Origin: an uncultured Paracoccaceae bacterium
GTDB lineage: Bacteria > Pseudomonadota > Alphaproteobacteria > Rhodobacterales > Rhodobacteraceae
DNA length: 64,000 nt
Direction: 5' to 3'
Assembly (NCBI GenBank): GCA_947500005.1
Contig: CANMQJ010000004.1
Span: 191,399 to 255,398 of the forward strand
The translations under genes and the position numbers were made by a program. A model generated the notes under the pieces. It was not told the origin of the DNA, ran no database searches, and saw nothing but the letters and a program-made list of their open reading frames with translations. Shown piece after piece: positions 61,361 to 64,000 of the stretch (the first letter of the stretch is position 1; every line of letters starts with the position of its first letter).

Positions 61361-61421
61361 GCCCCTGATTGCCCCGGCGCGGCCTCTTTCGCAAGCGCCG
61401 GGGATGGGATATGGGCCTTGC

Positions 61422-62246
61422 ATGACAAAGCGCCCCACCACACCCCGCCCCACCGAGACACCGCCCGGCGACCGCATCGCCAAGGTGCTGGCCCGTGCCG
61501 GCGTGGCCTCGCGCCGCGAGGCGGAGCGGATGATCGAGGCCGGGCGCGTGGCGGTGAACGGCAAGGTGATCGAGAGCCCCGCGCTCAATGTCACCGAGCG
61601 CGACACCGTGACGGTGGACGGCAAGCCGCTGGCGGAGCCCGAGCCCGCGCGGCTCTGGCTTTATCACAAGCCCGCCGGGCTGGTGACGACCGCACGGGAC
61701 GAACAGGGGCGCAGGACGATCTTCGACGCGCTGCCCGAGGAGATGCCGCGGGTGATGTCGGTCGGCCGGCTCGACATCAATTCCGAAGGGCTGCTGCTGC
61801 TGACCAACGATGGCGGCATCAAGCGCAAGCTGGAGCTGCCGTCGACCGGTTGGCTCCGGCGGTACCGCGTGCGGATCAAGGGGCGGCCCAAGGACGAGGA
61901 TTTCGAGCCGCTGCGCAAGGGCCTGGTGATCGACGGAGAGCGGTTCCAGCCGATGATCGTGACGCTCGATCGGCAACAAGGCGCCAACGCCTGGGCCACG
62001 GTCGGGCTACGCGAGGGAAAGAACCGCGAGGTGCGCCGGGCGATGGAGGATCTGGGCTTCAGCGTGAACCGGTTGATCCGTATTTCCTATGGCCCCTTCC
62101 AGCTGGGCAACCTCGCCGCCGGCGCGGTGGAGGAAGTGCGCCGCCGGGTGATGCGCGACCAGTTGGGCCTCGAGGCAGAGGAAACCCGGCCCAAGCCGGC
62201 CAAACCGACGCGCCCACGGCGCAATTCCCCGCGCAAACCGGGTTGA
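61422..62246 (+). CDS. RsuA/RluB-family pseudouridine synthase
   Basis: This 274-residue protein has an N-terminal S4 RNA-binding domain (residues 17-65; [30 protein letters not shown]) and the synthase domain with the catalytic Asp in [28 protein letters not shown] precedes it, and [16 protein letters not shown] is the substrate-binding segment. The tail is Lys/Arg/Pro rich, as common for RluB. It modifies 23S or 16S rRNA. A short membrane protein gene follows after 72 bp. Confidence 0.92.
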   Translation: MTKRPTTPRPTETPPGDRIAKVLARAGVASRREAERMIEAGRVAVNGKVIESPALNVTERDTVTVDGKPLAEPEPARLWLYHKPAGLVTTARDEQGRRTIFDALPEEMPRVMSVGRLDINSEGLLLLTNDGGIKRKLELPSTGWLRRYRVRIKGRPKDEDFEPLRKGLVIDGERFQPMIVTLDRQQGANAWATVGLREGKNREVRRAMEDLGFSVNRLIRISYGPFQLGNLAAGAVEEVRRRVMRDQLGLEAEETRPKPAKPTRPRRNSPRKPG

Positions 62247-62318
62247 GGGGAACGCCGCGACGCGTCACCCCTTTGCGCTCGGCTCTTGCAGCGCCTATCT
62301 TGTGTCCGGAGGTCGTGA

Positions 62319-62549
62319 ATGAGCAGAGTGCTGATGTTCCTCGGACTGGTGGCGCTGGCCGTTGCCATCGCCGCGCTCTTGCTGTCAATCTGGCGGGGCG
62401 CATGGGCGATCGGGCAACAGGCGACTCGCTCGGTCCTGGGTAGCGGGGTGGGAGAACCGATGGCTCCGAACGGAATTCAGAAGATCGCCTATGCCGCGCT
62501 GCTCGTGCTGCTCTTTGGCGTATCGACCGGCTGGCTCGGGGGGCTATAG
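62319..62549 (+). CDS. Small two-helix membrane protein, function unknown
   Basis: This 76-residue protein starts MSRVLMFLGLVALAVAIAAL and has a second hydrophobic segment near the end (IAYAALLVLLFGVSTGWLGGL). GGAGGT, five bases before the ATG, is a strong ribosome site. It lies three bases before the XpaC-like gene, so the two and the TelA-like gene appear to form an operon. I do not recognise a family. Confidence 0.75.
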   Translation: MSRVLMFLGLVALAVAIAALLLSIWRGAWAIGQQATRSVLGSGVGEPMAPNGIQKIAYAALLVLLFGVSTGWLGGL

Positions 62550-62552
62550 CAG

Positions 62553-63467
62553 ATGGCGCGTCGCTTTGGCGGCAAGTACAGCCCCGAGACCGAACACGAT
62601 CCGGAAAACGAGGTCGAGCGGGGCCAATACGAGGGCGCGCGGGTCGATCCCGTGGGCGGTCGCGCGAACGCGATGTTCGCCCCCGCGATCCCGCTTGTGT
62701 TCATGTCACTCAACGATGGCGCGGTCGGACTGACGCTTGGCCTGATCGGTGCCGGGCTGCTGACCGGTGGCGCGCTGCTTCTGCGCGAAGGATTGCGGGC
62801 CGAGGCGGCCTATCACGCGCGCCGGGTGGCGAAACGGCCGGCTTTTCCGCGCAAGACATTCGCCGCGGTGCTGACCGGGCTGGGTGCGGCTGTCGCGGCC
62901 TATCGCAACGATGTGCTCGACAGCGGATCGGTCGCCGGCGCAAGCCTGATCGCGCCCGTCCTGTTCGGCCTTGCAGGCGGTGTGCTGCATGGCATCGCCT
63001 TTGGCCTGGATCCCATGCGCGACAAGGGTACCGAGGGGATCGACAGCTTTCAGCAAAGCCGCGTCGCCCGGGCCGTGGACGAGGCGGAAACATACTTGAA
63101 CGAGATGGAAGACGCGATCCGGCGCGCGGGCCATCGCGGCATCGAGGCGCGGGTGGAGCGGTTCCAGGACACGGCCCGCGAGCTGTTCCGCAAGGTCGAG
63201 GAGGATCCGCGCGACCTTACCGGAGTGCGCAAGTACCTGGGCGTCTACCTGAAAGGCGCGCGAGACGCGACGATCAAGTTCGCCGACTTCTACTCCCAGA
63301 GCCGTGATCCCCAGGCTTTGGCCGATTATACTGCGCTGCTGGACGATCTAGAGCGTGACTTTGCCGCGCGCACGCGCAAGATGTTGCTCGACAATCGCAG
63401 CGATCTGACCGTTGAAATCGAGGTGCTGCGAGAGAGATTGCAGCGCGAAGGCGTCCGGACCGATTGA
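62553..63467 (+). CDS. XpaC-like 5-bromo-4-chloroindolyl phosphate hydrolysis family protein
   Basis: This 304-residue protein has an acidic N-terminus, two pairs of membrane segments (about 45-75 and 103-155) and a C-terminal helical, charged region (YLNEMEDAIRRAGHRGIEAR, DLERDFAARTRKMLL). The pattern and the gene order (XpaC then TelA) match the xpaC-telA pairs of many bacteria, where the proteins are linked to resistance to tellurite and other toxic anions or to cell-envelope function. The name XpaC comes from a Bacillus phosphatase phenotype and does not define a catalytic activity. Confidence 0.78.
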   Translation: MARRFGGKYSPETEHDPENEVERGQYEGARVDPVGGRANAMFAPAIPLVFMSLNDGAVGLTLGLIGAGLLTGGALLLREGLRAEAAYHARRVAKRPAFPRKTFAAVLTGLGAAVAAYRNDVLDSGSVAGASLIAPVLFGLAGGVLHGIAFGLDPMRDKGTEGIDSFQQSRVARAVDEAETYLNEMEDAIRRAGHRGIEARVERFQDTARELFRKVEEDPRDLTGVRKYLGVYLKGARDATIKFADFYSQSRDPQALADYTALLDDLERDFAARTRKMLLDNRSDLTVEIEVLRERLQREGVRTD

Positions 63468-63504
63468 CCGGGGAAGCCGCCCATAAACACGAGGAGTTCG
63501 TCTC

Positions 63505-64000
63505 ATGTCCGAGAGCGTCAAGCAAAAGGCGACCGAAGCCGAAACCATGGTGCAGGAGGTGACGTCCGTCATGTTGCCGGAACCGCGTAAGGACGTGATC
63601 GCGTTGGAAGAGGCGGATGAACCGGTGGGGGCCGAGATCCGCAAGCGGATGGGCGAGATCGACATGGGGGACACCAATTCCATCGTCTCCTTCGGCTCGC
63701 GCGCGCAGGCCGAGTTGCAGCAGATCAGTCAGGCCATGCTTCAGGACGTGCGCAACAAGGATGTGGGGCCCGCCGGCGACAGCCTGCGCGACATCGTCAC
63801 CACGATCCGGGGATTTTCGGTCAGCGAGCTGGACGTTCGGCGTGAACGCAGCTGGTGGGAGCGTTTGCTGGGCCGGGCGGCGCCCTTTGCCCAGTTCACC
63901 GCCAGGTTCGAAGAGGTACAGGGCCAGATCGACCGGATCACCGACCAGCTTCTCAACCACGAGCACATGCTGCTCAAGGACATCAAGTCGCTCGACCTTC
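63505..64000 (+). CDS. TelA-family toxic anion resistance protein, 5' part
   Basis: The visible 165 codons start MSESVKQKATEAETMVQEVTS and include GSRAQAELQQISQAMLQDVRNKDVGPAGDSL, then WWERLLGRAAPFAQFTARFE, the N-terminal pattern of TelA. These cytoplasmic, coiled-coil proteins are linked to resistance to tellurite and other anions, but their mechanism is unsettled. GAGGAGTTCG precedes the ATG at 63505. The gene continues past the window end. Confidence 0.85.
   Translation, partial: MSESVKQKATEAETMVQEVTSVMLPEPRKDVIALEEADEPVGAEIRKRMGEIDMGDTNSIVSFGSRAQAELQQISQAMLQDVRNKDVGPAGDSLRDIVTTIRGFSVSELDVRRERSWWERLLGRAAPFAQFTARFEEVQGQIDRITDQLLNHEHMLLKDIKSLDL

Overview
The window reads as a chromosomal segment of an alphaproteobacterium of the Rhodobacteraceae (Roseobacter/Rhodobacter group). 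GC content and third-position GC are high, genes are tightly packed with many ATGA or GTGA start/stop overlaps, and the gene families are typical of that group: a PHB cluster with PhaR, PhaP, PhaC and PhaZ, a cobalt-type nitrile hydratase beside secG-pyrG, DUF2842 after purA, a DUF1127 protein beside a LysR regulator, and a large acidic Glu/Ala-rich protein. I see no prophage, insertion sequence, CRISPR array or tRNA. The structural RNA is RNase P RNA (rnpB).

Layout. 0-7 kb: 5' end of a thiamine pyrophosphokinase (minus), a long acidic protein, purA-DUF2842, two membrane proteins and the nitrile hydratase operon (alpha, beta, activator). 7-13 kb: secG, pyrG, a 44-residue protein, an M19 dipeptidase, a DUF1330 protein, two TerB-like proteins and a PhnD-like protein. 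13-23 kb: a polar amino acid/amine ABC transporter (ATPase, binding protein, two permeases), then two glutamine-synthetase-like ligases, a class I amidotransferase, a PuuB-like oxidase and a DegT-type aminotransferase. Two units share a TTTGATCAAA dyad; together they look like an uptake and gamma-glutamylation route for an amine. 23-28 kb: trypsin-like protease and the PHB genes, with CTGC-Nx-GCAG dyads (likely PhaR sites) upstream of phaR, phaP and phaC/phaZ. 28-44 kb: small hydrolases, YebC, two SLC13-type carriers with RCK_C domains, a bile-acid-symporter-like carrier overlapping a ketosteroid-dehydrogenase-like flavoprotein, a TPM-domain protein, a META-domain protein, an EamA exporter and a YmdB-type phosphoesterase.

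44-57 kb: rnpB, rpmG, an NTF2-like protein, a lipoprotein, a Bax-inhibitor-1 protein, a DUF1127 protein divergent from a LysR regulator, a quinone oxidoreductase, an XRE regulator, a HisN-like phosphatase, 8-oxoguanine deaminase convergent with guanine deaminase, mgtE, 5-formyl-THF cyclo-ligase, a peptidoglycan amidase that seems to start at CTG, and an Excalibur lipoprotein. 57-64 kb: gatC-gatA, a ceramidase-like membrane protein, an UPF0173 hydrolase, tadA, an RsuA-family pseudouridine synthase, and an XpaC-TelA pair cut by the window end.

The most unusual non-coding signals are dispersed elements. Five copies of a 3'-end element share GAGTATTTNNNAAGAGATGA; three carry two hairpins whose stems differ by compensatory changes. 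Two intergenic regions carry a 16-mer around GTACAAAACGGTCAAT twice, spaced exactly 32 bp in both places.
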